From assembly GCF_024707105.1 (NCBI RefSeq), contig NZ_JANQAJ010000011.1:693488-757487 (forward strand): 64,000 bases of DNA. The letters run 5' to 3'. Of the stretch, positions 27,491 through 36,388 are shown piece by piece. Made by a program: the position numbers and the translations under genes. This stretch comes from Devosia ginsengisoli. GTDB lineage: Bacteria > Pseudomonadota > Alphaproteobacteria > Rhizobiales > Devosiaceae. The notes beneath the pieces are model-generated. The model saw only the letters and a program-made list of their open reading frames with translations, ran no database searches and was not told the origin of the DNA. How positions within the stretch are numbered: the first letter of the stretch is position 1; the number at the start of each line of letters is the position of its first letter.

Positions 27491-28441
27491 TTAGGCGGTG
27501 AGTTCAGCAACGAAAGCATCGATATCTGCAGGCGAGCCGACCGCTGTCGCGGTCGCTTCGGCATTGATGCGCTTGGCCAGGCCGGTGAGGACCTTGCCGG
27601 TGCCCAATTCGGCCAGATGGGTCACGCCGCCCTGACCGGTGAGCCAGGTGACGCTCTCGGTCCAGCGGACAACGCCGGTGACCTGTTCGACCAGGCGCTG
27701 GCGGATTTCGGCCGGATCGGAAATCGGGGTGGCCAGAACGTTGGCGACAAGCGGCACAACGGGGGCGTTCATGCTGACTTCGGCCAGCGCGACGGCCATG
27801 GCCTCGGCGGCCGGCTGCATGAGCGAGCAGTGGAAGGGGGCACTGACGGGCAGCAGCAGGGCGCGCCGGGCGCCCTTGCCCTTGGCGAGTTCGACGGCAC
27901 GCTCGACAGCGGCGGTGGCGCCGGAAACGACGACCTGGCCGGGGGCGTTGTCGTTGGCAACGTCACAGACGTCGCCCTGCCCTGCCTCGGCGGCCACCGC
28001 CTGGGCGGTTTCGAGATCAAGGCCGAGCAGTGCGGCCATGGCGCCGTGACCGACCGGCACGGCCTTCTGCATGGCCTGGCCGCGCGTCTTGAGCAGGCGG
28101 GCGGTATCGGACAGCGAGAAGGTGCCCGCGGCGCAAAGGGCCGAATATTCGCCGAGCGAATGGCCGGCGACATAGGCGGCGTGATCGGCAAGGCGGATGC
28201 CCTTGGCTTCGAGCACGCGGATGACGGCGACGCTGACGGCCATCAGGGCCGGCTGGGCGTTTTCGGTGAGGCGCAGAATATCGTCCGGACCTTCGAACAT
28301 GATGGCCGAGAGACGCTGGCCCAGGGCCTCATCGACTTCCTGGAATACGGCGCGCGCCTCGGGATAGGCAGCGGCCAGATCCTTGCCCATGCCGACGGCC
28401 TGGCTGCCCTGTCCGGGAAAGGTGAATGCGTAGCTGGTCAT
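27491..28441 (-). CDS. fabD: Malonyl-CoA:ACP transacylase
   Basis: 316 residues. Loads malonyl onto ACP. FTFPGQGSQAVGMG at the N-terminus, nucleophile Ser95 in AGHSLGEYSAL, His in APFHCSLM. First gene of the fab operon, divergent from the sugar dehydrogenase gene across 207 bp, which must hold the operon promoter. Confidence 0.96.
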   Translation of the reverse strand: MTSYAFTFPGQGSQAVGMGKDLAAAYPEARAVFQEVDEALGQRLSAIMFEGPDDILRLTENAQPALMAVSVAVIRVLEAKGIRLADHAAYVAGHSLGEYSALCAAGTFSLSDTARLLKTRGQAMQKAVPVGHGAMAALLGLDLETAQAVAAEAGQGDVCDVANDNAPGQVVVSGATAAVERAVELAKGKGARRALLLPVSAPFHCSLMQPAAEAMAVALAEVSMNAPVVPLVANVLATPISDPAEIRQRLVEQVTGVVRWTESVTWLTGQGGVTHLAELGTGKVLTGLAKRINAEATATAVGSPADIDAFVAELTA

Positions 28442-28648
28442 GATATGGCCCCCTCTGCGATCAGTTAGACAATCCGCAAGCCGGCTGTCCAGTTGCGCGG
28501 CGTTTGCCGGGAGTGTGTGGCGGAGTCAAGGCGGATGTCGAGTGGGAGAAGTCAAACGCAGCAGGATCAGTGGTTTATCCGCATTCGCCGCCCTGTTGAA
28601 CGTTTTGCCGGGCCGCGCGTTGACCGCGTGTATCGAAGGGAGCGTTCC

Positions 28649-30525
28649 ATGAAAAACCTGACCTCTATCTGCGCCCTGCTGGCCTGCACCGCGCTGGTAG
28701 GCCCCAGTGTCGCGCAAAGCCCCGATTCCTACGTGACCGGGGCAAAGCAATTCACCCAGTCGGTGATCATCACCGGGCTGGCCAATCCGTGGGAAATCAC
28801 GCTGGGGCCGGATGGAATGCTGTGGACGACGGAGCGCACGGGCAAGCGCATCAGCCGCATCGACCCCACGACGGGTGAGCAGCATGTCGCCATCACGATC
28901 GACGAAATCTCGGCTCCCGGCGGGCAGGACGGACTGATGGGGCTGGCGCTGCATCCCGAGCTGGGCCAGGGCACCGGCAATGACCATGTCTATGCCGCCT
29001 ACAGCTATGTCGACCAGGAAAAGGGCGCGGACCCGCAGGTTCCGGACGCGAGCAGCCCCTATCACATGCTCTACACCAAGATCGTGCGGCTCTCGTATAA
29101 TGAGGCCGACGGCACGCTGAGCGACCCTGTCGACCTGATCACGGGGCTGCCGGCCAGCAATGACCACAATTCAGGGCGGCTGAAATTCGGGCCTGATAAC
29201 ACGCTCTATTATACGCTGGGCGACCAGGGGAATAACCAGGGCGCCAATGTGTGCCTGCCGATCGAGGCGCAGCGGCTGCCCACGGCAGACGAAATCGCCG
29301 CCAAGGATTATGTCGCCTATGTCGGCAAGTCGCTGCGGCTCAACCTGGACGGGTCCATTCCCGAGGACAATCCGGAGCTCGATGGCGTCCAGAGCCATGT
29401 CTTTACCTATGGGCACCGCAATATGCAGGGCATCGCCTTCGGGCCGGACGGCACGCTCTATGCCACCGAGCACGGGCCCAAGACCGATGACGAGGTGAAT
29501 ATCCTGACCTCGGGCGGCAATTACGGCTGGCCGAATGTCGCCGGCCTCAATGACGACAAGGCTTATGAGCACGCCAATTGGGAACTGGCCGCCGATCCGC
29601 CCTGCGCGGAGACCACGTTCAGCGAATATGCCATTCCCGACACTGTGCCGCATGAGCCGGAAGCCGCGTTCACCGAGCCCATGGTCGACCCGATCGCCAC
29701 CATGTTCACGGTCGATACCGGCTGGAACTTCGTGGTGCCGGACTGCAAGGGAATCGACTTCATCTGCTGGCCGACGGTTGGGATCACCAGCGTCGAATAT
29801 TACCAGGGCGGCGATGACCGCATTCCGGGCTGGGACAAGGTGCTGCTGGCGCCGACGCTGAAGCGCGGGTCGATCTATGTGCTGCCGCTCGACGAGAACG
29901 GGCAGGCCGTGGACGGAACGGTGGAGCGCTATTTCCAGACCAATAACCGCTATCGCGACGTGGCTGTCAGTGCCGACGGCAAGACCATCTATATCGCCAC
30001 CGATGCAACGGGCCTGGCCGAAAACACCGAGGGCGGCACGACGAGCGACCTGGCCAATCCGGGTGAGATCATCGCCTATACCTATTCGGGCGAAGGCGAC
30101 CCCAGTGCCGTTCCGCCGCCCAACGAGCAATCGCTGCGCGGACAGGATGAGGCGGCCGTGACCGAGGCCGACGATGCGCCGGCGGCGGATGCCGCAACTG
30201 CGGGCGACCTGCCCAGCTTTACCGACGCCCAGGTGGCATCGGGCAAGACCGCATTCGACGCCAATTGTGCGGTGTGCCATGGCGATACGCTGACCAACAA
30301 CACCTATGGTCCGCCGCTGGCCGGGGAATTCTTCCACGAGAACTGGGAGGGGTGGCGGCCGCCGATCTGGTGGCCAAGGTGCATACCATGCCGCCATCGG
30401 CACCGGATTCGCTGTCGGCCGAGATCTATGCGGACATGGCGGCCTATATCCTGTCGGTGAACGGATTGCCGGCGGATGCGGAGCCGCTGACGGCGGAATC
30501 AGGCGGGACGATAAGTTTTCCGTAG
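28649..30525 (+). pseudogene. PQQ-dependent sugar dehydrogenase fused to cytochrome c, one apparent frameshift
   Basis: About 625 residues if the frame is restored. Signal peptide (NLTSICALLACTALVGPSVAQ). A GSDH-type beta-propeller follows (LANPWEITLGPDGMLWTTERTG, then GGQDGLMGLALHP, HNSGRLKFGPD, TYGHRNMQGIAF, TEHGPKTDDEVN). After a low-complexity linker comes a class I cytochrome c with CAVCH. The Met ligand region (VHTMPPSAP) and last helix lie in another frame up to 30525. The break is at G4 (30349-30352): one more G gives HENWEGVAAADLVAKVHTMPP. Periplasmic quinohaemoprotein that would pass electrons from an aldose or similar to the respiratory chain. AAGGGAG precedes ATG 28649. Confidence 0.8.
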
Positions 30526-30533
30526 AGAGAAAG

Positions 30534-30553
30534 GGGGCCGGGTGACCGGCCCC
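30534..30553 (+). terminator. GC hairpin after the dehydrogenase gene
   Basis: Perfect 8-bp stem GGGGCCGG/CCGGCCCC with loop GTGA, 9 bp past the stop. No T-tract, so only a possible terminator. Confidence 0.35.
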
Positions 30554-30585
30554 TGCCCATCCGGCATCTCCAAGCATTGAAAAGC

Positions 30586-30611
30586 GCATCAAGTGATGCG
30601 ATATTTGATGC
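30586..30611. promoter_or_regulatory. Putative VapBC operator
   Basis: GCATCAA (30586-30592) and TTGATGC (30605-30611) form a perfect dyad with 12 bp between, 18 bp before vapB; an extra GATGC half-site lies in the spacer. VapB-type antitoxins usually repress through such dyads near their own start. Confidence 0.45.
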
Positions 30612-30628
30612 AGACGAAGGAGACCGGG

Positions 30629-30832
30629 ATGCGGACCACAGTTACGATCGACGATGAACTGCTCACACGGGCAAAAGAGGCTACAGGGATCGAGGAAACC
30701 GGCGCATTGTTGCGAGAGGCCTTGAAGGAGCTCTTGCATGGGGAAGCATCCCGGCATCTTGCAGCACTTGGCGGCACAATGCCTGACCTGGAGTATATCC
30801 GGCAGTTCAGGCAAGAGCCCGAGGCCAAATGA
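30629..30832 (+). CDS. VapB-type antitoxin
   Basis: 67 residues. MRTTVTIDDELLTRAKEATG is the ribbon-helix-helix style N-terminus of VapB family 2191-like antitoxins; EETGALLREALKELL gives the second helix, and the C-terminal 20 residues would wrap the toxin. GAAGGAGA supports ATG 30629. The stop overlaps the vapC ATG. Confidence 0.85.
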   Translation: MRTTVTIDDELLTRAKEATGIEETGALLREALKELLHGEASRHLAALGGTMPDLEYIRQFRQEPEAK

Positions 30833-31188
30833 TCGTCGCAGACGCGTCCACCTGGATTGACCATTGGAAACTGGCCGATCTGAATTTCATGCGCCTGCTC
30901 ATGGCCAAGCAAGTGATGATGCACCCCTTTGTCCTCGGTGAATTAGCCCTGGGGAGCCTCAGGGACAGGCAAAGAACAATTGCGAACCTTCGGGACCTGA
31001 TGGCTATACGCCCAGCCTCTCACGACGAGGTGCTATATCTGATCGAGACCCGCCGCCTGTTCAGTCGGGGCATCGGCTATGTCGATGTGCATCTGCTTGC
31101 TGCCGTACTGTTGCATGGCAATTGCAAGCTCCTCACACGCGACCGCCGCCTCCGCGAAGCCGCCGAGCAGCTCGGCATTGCCGCATAG
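30829..31188 (+). CDS. vapC: VapC-type PIN ribonuclease toxin
   Basis: 119 residues. The PIN acidic set is visible: Asp5 (IVADASTWID), Glu39 (VLGELALG), Asp86 (GYVDVHLLAA) and Asp105 (LLTRDRRL). These bind Mg and cut RNA, commonly tRNA or rRNA loops. ATGA overlap with vapB. All catalytic residues are present, so the module looks functional. Confidence 0.9.
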   Translation: MIVADASTWIDHWKLADLNFMRLLMAKQVMMHPFVLGELALGSLRDRQRTIANLRDLMAIRPASHDEVLYLIETRRLFSRGIGYVDVHLLAAVLLHGNCKLLTRDRRLREAAEQLGIAA

Positions 31189-31191
31189 TCC

Positions 31192-31220
31192 TTGCCTTTC
31201 CCGCGCCTTTCCCCTATAGC
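31192..31220 (+). promoter_or_regulatory. Putative promoter of the rpsF operon
   Basis: TTGCCT (31192-31197), 17 bp, TATAGC (31215-31220). Predicts a leader of about 180 nt before rpsF. Such leaders often bind the S6:S18 complex for autoregulation in other bacteria; I could not confirm that motif here. Confidence 0.45.
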
Positions 31221-31408
31221 CGCGCCAGCAATTCGTTTGGCCGGGGGCTGAACGGAGGGTTTGTCGTTTGCAAGAACGGCAGATAGGGCAAGTGGCCCGG
31301 CCTCCCGTGTTCCCGCTCTTTGCAAGACTGCTTTGATGCCCTTCCCGGCTTCAAGGAGGCTCCGCGCCAGATGTTGCTGTGTTTGAAACCACTGACGAAG
31401 GCGCATTC

Positions 31409-31810
31409 ATGGCCCTCTATGAACATATCTACCTGGCGCGCCAGGACGTTTCCCAGCAGCAGGTCGAAGAACTGACCGCTGCGCTGACCGAAATCCTCGC
31501 CAATGGCGGCGGCAAGGTCACCAAGAACGAATATTGGGGCCTCAAGGGTCTCTCCTACCGCATCCGCAAGAACCGCAAGGCGCATTACACGCTGCTGAAC
31601 ATCGACGCGGCGCCTCAGGCCGTTGCCGAAATGGAACGCCAGATGCGCATCAACGAAGACATCCTGCGCTTCATGACCGTGCGCGTCGACGAGCTGGAAG
31701 AAGGCCCGTCGGCCATGATGCAGAAGCGCGATCGCGATGACCGCGATGGCGGCCGTCCCGGCGGCGACCGTGGTGGCTTCGGCGGCGAACGCCGTCCGCG
31801 CCGTTTCTAA
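31409..31810 (+). CDS. rpsF: 30S ribosomal protein S6
   Basis: 133 residues. [22 protein letters not shown], the ferredoxin-like body with [22 protein letters not shown], and a charged Gly/Arg/Asp-rich tail typical of alphaproteobacteria. Pairs with S18 in the platform of the 30S subunit. ATG 31409 preceded by GAAGG. Confidence 0.97.
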   Translation: MALYEHIYLARQDVSQQQVEELTAALTEILANGGGKVTKNEYWGLKGLSYRIRKNRKAHYTLLNIDAAPQAVAEMERQMRINEDILRFMTVRVDELEEGPSAMMQKRDRDDRDGGRPGGDRGGFGGERRPRRF

Positions 31811-31828
31811 GAGAAGGACCTGAAAGCT

Positions 31829-32083
31829 ATGGCAATCAAAGACCTCACCACCGCCCAGGCCCGCCGCCCGTTCCAGCGCCGCCGCAAGACCTGCCCGTTC
31901 TCGGGCGAGGGCGCGCCCAAGATCGACTACAAGGACGTGCGCCTGCTCTCCCGCTATGTGTCGGAGCGCGGCAAAATCGTGCCGAGCCGCATCACCGCCG
32001 TTTCGGCCAAGAAGCAGCGCGAACTGGCCCAGGCGATCAAGCGGGCCCGCTTCATCGGCATCATGCCTTACGCTGTCCAATAA
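31829..32083 (+). CDS. rpsR: 30S ribosomal protein S18
   Basis: 84 residues. [15 protein letters not shown], then [32 protein letters not shown], the S18 signature. Binds S6 and 16S rRNA. 18 bp after rpsF. Confidence 0.98.
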   Translation: MAIKDLTTAQARRPFQRRRKTCPFSGEGAPKIDYKDVRLLSRYVSERGKIVPSRITAVSAKKQRELAQAIKRARFIGIMPYAVQ

Positions 32084-32115
32084 GCTCACTGGGACGGCCA
32101 GCTAGCGGCAATCTG

Positions 32116-32189
32116 CTGCGCTTCCGGTGCTCACGTACGAATGTACGCTCCGCTCCGGTTCTCGCAGATCACCACTATCTGACTCGTCC
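32116..32189. repeat. Intergenic hairpin repeat, family A copy 2
   Basis: Same element as 10637-10709: CTTCCGGTGCTCACGTAC, a short loop, GTACGCTCCGCTCCGG, then a tail ending CTCGTCC. Unusual because it sits inside a ribosomal protein operon. Confidence 0.7.
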
Positions 32190-32235
32190 CAGCGGCTTCT
32201 TGTCCGCGTAAGTGCCCTTCACGGGCAACAACGTT

Positions 32236-32278
32236 GGAGTTCCGGATGGTCCGGGGCTCCTAACCGTCCGAGAGACGG
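32236..32278 (+). promoter_or_regulatory. Two-hairpin RNA leader of rplI
   Basis: An 11-pair hairpin (32236-32246 with 32250-32260, some G-U) is followed by CCGTC/GACGG (32264-32268 with 32274-32278). It ends 22 bp before the L9 start. Its compactness suggests an RNA structure rather than spacer; an L9 or r-protein autoregulatory role is a guess. Confidence 0.35.
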
Positions 32279-32300
32279 GACAGCTACAAGGAATACCCAA

Positions 32301-32873
32301 ATGAAAGTCATTCTGCTCGAGCGCGTCGGCCGCACCGGTTCGATCGGCGACGAAGTCACCGTCAAGGACGGCTTCGCCCGTAACTTCCTGCTGCCGCAGG
32401 GCAAGGCGCTCCGCGCCACCGAAGCCAACCGCAAGAAGTTCGAAGCCGAACGCGCCCATATCGAAAAGCGCAACGACGACCGCCGCAACGCCGCTGCCGG
32501 CATTGCCGAAGGTCTCAACGGCCGCGAAATCGTCATCATCCGCCAAGCGGGTGAAACCGGCCAGCTCTACGGCTCGGTCGCCTCGCGCGACATCGTGGAA
32601 GCCCTCGCCGTCGACGGCTTCACCGTGCAGCGCAGCCAGGTGGACCTCACCGACCCGATCAAGTCGGTCGGCGTCCACACCGTGCCGCTGAACCTGCATG
32701 CCGAAGTGGCCGTGACCATCACCGTCAATGTCGCCCGCTCGGAAGACGAAGCCGCGCGCCAGAGCGCCGGTGAAGACGTGACCGTCACCGTCTATGAAGA
32801 CGATGTGGAAGGCGACTTCGCCGCCGGCCAGGCCGACGCGGCGCAGGACGACCGTTTCGACGACGCCGTCTGA
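32301..32873 (+). CDS. rplI: 50S ribosomal protein L9
   Basis: 190 residues. MKVILLERVGRTGSIGDEVTVKDGFARNFLLPQGKA is diagnostic; the linker helix and C-terminal RNA-binding domain follow, then an acidic tail (about 155-190) common in this order. AAGGA supports ATG 32301. The 217-bp gap after rpsR is filled by a repeat and hairpins. Confidence 0.97.
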   Translation: MKVILLERVGRTGSIGDEVTVKDGFARNFLLPQGKALRATEANRKKFEAERAHIEKRNDDRRNAAAGIAEGLNGREIVIIRQAGETGQLYGSVASRDIVEALAVDGFTVQRSQVDLTDPIKSVGVHTVPLNLHAEVAVTITVNVARSEDEAARQSAGEDVTVTVYEDDVEGDFAAGQADAAQDDRFDDAV

Positions 32874-32894
32874 TCGGTTCGCAACTGATTGAAG

Positions 32895-32921
32895 AGGCCG
32901 GGCCATGTGCCCGGCCTTTTT
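32895..32921 (+). terminator. Rho-independent terminator of the rpsF-rpsR-rplI operon
   Basis: Perfect 9-bp stem AGGCCGGGC/GCCCGGCCT with loop CATGT, followed by TTTTTCG. 22 bp after the rplI stop. Confidence 0.9.
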
Positions 32922-33274
32922 CGTTTGGGAGCAGAATGCTGCCCACCCAGTCGCTTTCATCATCCCGGTGTCATTCCCGCGAAAGCCCCCCTGTTTGCCA
33001 TGCCTCCAGTGAAACGGAGGTTCCCGCTTGCGCGGGAATGACACGGTGGGTGGGGATCGTTAGGTGCAGCGGGGCCAGCAAGGGCGCAGTGGGTCGCAAC
33101 CGCGACTCGTGCCATTCTGCTGCCTTGCTCACATGCAACACAGGATCGTCACATTCCCCGTTGTCCACACTGTTCACAGGGGTGGGTCACGGGACATTAA
33201 CCAGCGGGTCGATAGGCAAAGACACGACGCCGAGTCGCGTGGTTAAGAAAGGTTAACGGTTCCCGGGGGGCATC
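32922..33274. other. Non-coding gap before dnaB
   Basis: After the rplI terminator the gap holds a REP hairpin (32965-33046), a run with no gene, then TTGTCCACA at 33161-33169 (one mismatch to the DnaA box) with TGTTCACAG beside it, and a direct repeat GGTTAA close to the dnaB start. No ORF with coding character. Confidence 0.6.
32965..33046. repeat. REP-like hairpin, family B copy 2 (damaged)
   Basis: Arms 32965-32986 and 33026-33046 carry the family B core CATTCCCGCG. The left arm lacks the inner CGGGAA piece present at 12281-12304, and the right arm has GCTTGCGC in place of GCTTTCGC, so it is a decayed copy. CCCCTGTTT and GAAAC-GAGG in the centre are shared. Confidence 0.75.
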
Positions 33275-34759
33275 ATGGCAGAGATCGCGCGGCTGCATCC
33301 GGCCGAAGACAAGTCTTTCCGTCTGGCGCCCCACAATGTGGAGGCCGAGCAGGCGCTGCTGGGCGCCATCCTGCTGAACAATGACGCATTCTACCGCGTC
33401 TCGGACTTTCTCGAGCCGGTGCATTTCTACGAGCCTGTCCACCGCGACATCTATGAGCTGGCGGGCAAGATCATCCGCGCCGGCAAATCGGCCGATCCGA
33501 CCACGATCAAGACCCACCTGCCCGAGCAGTTGCTGCCCGACGTGACCATGGCGCAATATCTCGCCAAGCTGGCCGCCGAAGCAACGACGGTGCTCAATGC
33601 CGGCGATTACGGCCAGGCCATCTATGACACCGCCATCCGCCGCAACCTGATCCTCGTGGGTGAGGAAATGGTGTCGGTCGCCTATGACGGCGACGTGGAG
33701 ATGACGCCGAACAAGCAGATCGAGAAGGTGGAAGGCGAGCTGTTCCAGTTGGCCGAAAAGGGCCGCTACGATGGTGGCTTCCAGAATTTTTCCAGCGCGC
33801 TCAGCGCCTCGATCCAGATGGCGGGGGAAGCCTATCAGCGCGATGGAGGGCTCTCGGGCATTGCCACGGGGCTGGACGATCTCGACCGGCAGATGGGCGG
33901 GTTGCAGGGCAGCGATTTGATCATCCTCGCCGGTCGCCCGGCCATGGGCAAGACGTCGCTGGCGACTAATATAGCCTTCAACGTCGCCAAGGCGTGGAAG
34001 GGCGAAATAACGCCTGATGGCCACCAGAAGACCACCAATGGTGGGGTTGTCGGGTTTTTCAGCCTGGAAATGAGTTCGGAGCAGCTGGCGACGCGTATCC
34101 TGGCCGAGCAGGCGGAAATCTCATCATCGGATATCCGGCGCGGACGCATCCATGACAGCCAGTTTTCCAAGCTGGTGGATGTCTCGAACATGATGAGCAA
34201 GCTGCCGCTTTATATCGACGATACGGGCGGTATCTCAGTGGCGCAACTGGCGGCGCGGGCGCGGCGGCTGAAGCGGCAGAAGGGGCTGGATTTCCTGGTC
34301 ATCGACTATCTGCAACTGCTGAGCGGCTCGAGCAAGGCATCGAGCCAGAACCGCGTGCAGGAACTGACGGAAATCACCACCACGCTCAAGGCCTTGGCCA
34401 AGGAACTGGAAGTGCCGATCGTGGCCCTCTCCCAGCTCTCGCGCCAGGTGGAAGCGCGTGACGACAAGCATCCGCAACTGGCGGATCTGCGCGAATCGGG
34501 CTCTATCGAGCAGGACGCCGACGTGGTGCTTTTCGTTTACCGCGAAGAATACTATTTGAAGAACAAGGAGCCCAAGGAGGGCACGCCAGAGCATATGACC
34601 TGGCAGGGGGAAATGGAAAAGGTACACGGCAAGGCCGAAGTCATTATCGCCAAGCAGCGCCATGGCCCCACCGGCACGGTGCAGCTCAGCTTCGAGGCGC
34701 AGTTCACGCGCTTCGGCAACCTGGCACGCGCCGACTACCTTCCCGAGCGCATGGAATAG
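33275..34759 (+). CDS. dnaB: Replicative DNA helicase
   Basis: 494 residues. N-terminal helical domain (PHNVEAEQALLGAILLNNDAF), linker, then the RecA-like domain with Walker A GRPAMGKTS, FFSLEMSSEQLATR, DYLQLLSG and SQLSRQVEARDDKHPQLADLRESGSIEQDAD. Hexameric 5'-3' helicase at the fork. Complete. alr begins 2 bp after the stop. Confidence 0.98.
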   Translation: MAEIARLHPAEDKSFRLAPHNVEAEQALLGAILLNNDAFYRVSDFLEPVHFYEPVHRDIYELAGKIIRAGKSADPTTIKTHLPEQLLPDVTMAQYLAKLAAEATTVLNAGDYGQAIYDTAIRRNLILVGEEMVSVAYDGDVEMTPNKQIEKVEGELFQLAEKGRYDGGFQNFSSALSASIQMAGEAYQRDGGLSGIATGLDDLDRQMGGLQGSDLIILAGRPAMGKTSLATNIAFNVAKAWKGEITPDGHQKTTNGGVVGFFSLEMSSEQLATRILAEQAEISSSDIRRGRIHDSQFSKLVDVSNMMSKLPLYIDDTGGISVAQLAARARRLKRQKGLDFLVIDYLQLLSGSSKASSQNRVQELTEITTTLKALAKELEVPIVALSQLSRQVEARDDKHPQLADLRESGSIEQDADVVLFVYREEYYLKNKEPKEGTPEHMTWQGEMEKVHGKAEVIIAKQRHGPTGTVQLSFEAQFTRFGNLARADYLPERME

Positions 34760-34761
34760 GC

Positions 34762-35892
34762 ATGGCGCTGACGTCCGGCCTTGGGGGGCAACTCAGTATC
34801 GATCTCGGGGCATTGGCCCGGAACTGGCGGGCACTGGACAAGGTGAGTGCCGGCGCGCTGACCGGTGCAGTGGTGAAGGCCGATGCCTATGGCACCGGCA
34901 TCACCATGGCCAGCAAGGCGCTGCATGCGGCGGGCGCCCGCTTCTTCTTCACGGCAACGCCGGACGAGGGCATGGCGGTGCGCGCGGCGGTGCCCGATGC
35001 GCATATCTTCATTCTCAACGGGCTCTATCCGGGCGCGGCCAACCTCTATGTGCGGCAGAATCTGATGCCGGTCATCTCGTCGATGGCGATGCTGGAGGAA
35101 TGGCTGGCCAAATGCCTGGAGCGCAACGAGGCCTATCCCTCGGCCTTCCATTTCGATACCGGCATGAACCGGCTGGGTTTTCGGCTGAACGAAGCGGCGC
35201 AGGTGCGCGAGCGTATCCAGACGCTGGGCTATGCGCCGCAGATGGTGATGAGCCACCTGGCCTGCGCCGATACGCCCAACCACGAGAAGAACCGCACGCA
35301 ACTGGCGCTGTTCGGCTCCGTCATGACGCAGTTTCCCGGCATTCCGGCGTCGCTGGCCAATTCGGCCGGGCTGATGACGGGCCGCGACTATCACTTCCAG
35401 ATGGTGCGACCGGGCATCGCGCTCTATGGCGGGCGGGCGGTGAATGGCCGCAAGAATCCGATGGCGCCAGTGGTGACGCTGCATGTGCCGATCATGCAGG
35501 TGAAGGAAGCACGCACCGGGGAAAGCGTGGGTTATGGCGCCACCCAGTCGCTGGCGCGGGACAGCCGGCTGGCCATTCTCAGCCATGGCTATGCCGACGG
35601 GTTTTTCCGCTCGCTGTCGGGCAGCAATACGCGGCCGGGCGCCAAGGTGGTGATCCGCGGCAAGGTGTGCCCGGTGCTCGGGCGGGTCTCGATGGACCAG
35701 GTGACGGTGGATATCACCGAACTGGGGCCCGACATTCCGAGCCCGGGCGAAGGAGCCGAAATCCTTGGCGACATCATCGGAGCGGATGAGCTGGCCGATG
35801 CCGGCGGCACGATCGGCTATGAAATCCTGACCTCGCTCAAGGGCCGCTATAGCCGCAATTATGTCGGCGACGGCAACCTGCCGCCGGATTGA
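34762..35892 (+). CDS. alr: Alanine racemase
   Basis: 376 residues. PLP binds Lys39 in AVVKADAYGTG; the second catalytic base Tyr is in ESVGYGATQS. Makes D-alanine for peptidoglycan. The C-terminal beta domain (VCPVLGRVSMDQVTVDIT) is complete. dnaB-alr is conserved in many bacteria. Confidence 0.96.
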   Translation: MALTSGLGGQLSIDLGALARNWRALDKVSAGALTGAVVKADAYGTGITMASKALHAAGARFFFTATPDEGMAVRAAVPDAHIFILNGLYPGAANLYVRQNLMPVISSMAMLEEWLAKCLERNEAYPSAFHFDTGMNRLGFRLNEAAQVRERIQTLGYAPQMVMSHLACADTPNHEKNRTQLALFGSVMTQFPGIPASLANSAGLMTGRDYHFQMVRPGIALYGGRAVNGRKNPMAPVVTLHVPIMQVKEARTGESVGYGATQSLARDSRLAILSHGYADGFFRSLSGSNTRPGAKVVIRGKVCPVLGRVSMDQVTVDITELGPDIPSPGEGAEILGDIIGADELADAGGTIGYEILTSLKGRYSRNYVGDGNLPPD

Positions 35893-35911
35893 TCGCCGCC
35901 GCGGCTTGCTG

Positions 35912-36304
35912 TCAGCCCCAGAAGGCGTCTTCTGCCGGCTGATCAGCCGAGAAAAGCCAGACTTCGGCGATCTTGCCGGCCTCGACGCGCAGCAGGTCGA
36001 TGCCGGCCATCGCCATGGTCTTGCTGCCGCTTTCGGCGGCGAAGTGAATGGTGGCGGCAACCAGATCGCCATTGGCGAACAAGTGCTCGACCCGGTCGAT
36101 GCGGAAGCTGCCGGCGCTGCGCTCCATGAAGGCGCTCAGCAGGCCGAAGACGGCGGATTTGCCGCGATGAGTGCCCGAGAGGCTGTTGCCGCCGGGCTGA
36201 TGCCAGACCAGATCGTCGGCGAAAGTGTTGCCGGCCGCTTCGAGATCGCCGCGGGCGACGGCATCGAAGTAGAATTGAACCAGATCGATATTCTGCTTGC
36301 TCAT
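35912..36304 (-). CDS. SnoaL-like / NTF2-fold protein
   Basis: 130 residues. VQFYFDAVARGDLEAAGNTFADDLVWHQPGGNSLSGTHRGKSAV, then a beta-rich cone typical of the NTF2-like superfamily with AESGSKTMAMAGIDLLRVEAGKIAEVW. The family covers small isomerases, hydrolases and detoxification proteins; no active site can be assigned. Divergent from an HxlR regulator, which probably controls it. GGAGA supports ATG 36304. Confidence 0.78.
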   Translation of the reverse strand: MSKQNIDLVQFYFDAVARGDLEAAGNTFADDLVWHQPGGNSLSGTHRGKSAVFGLLSAFMERSAGSFRIDRVEHLFANGDLVAATIHFAAESGSKTMAMAGIDLLRVEAGKIAEVWLFSADQPAEDAFWG

Positions 36305-36378
36305 ATGCGTTCTCCAAAGTGATAGAGCCGAGCTAGAGCTACGCATGACGAATTGCAAGTAAGCACCCGAACGTTGTA

Positions 36379-36388
36379 TAGGTACCTA
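36379..36388. promoter_or_regulatory. Palindrome abutting the hxlR start
   Basis: TAGGTACCTA, a perfect 10-bp palindrome ending on the base before ATG 36389. Possible HxlR autoregulatory site; short enough to occur by chance. Confidence 0.3.
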
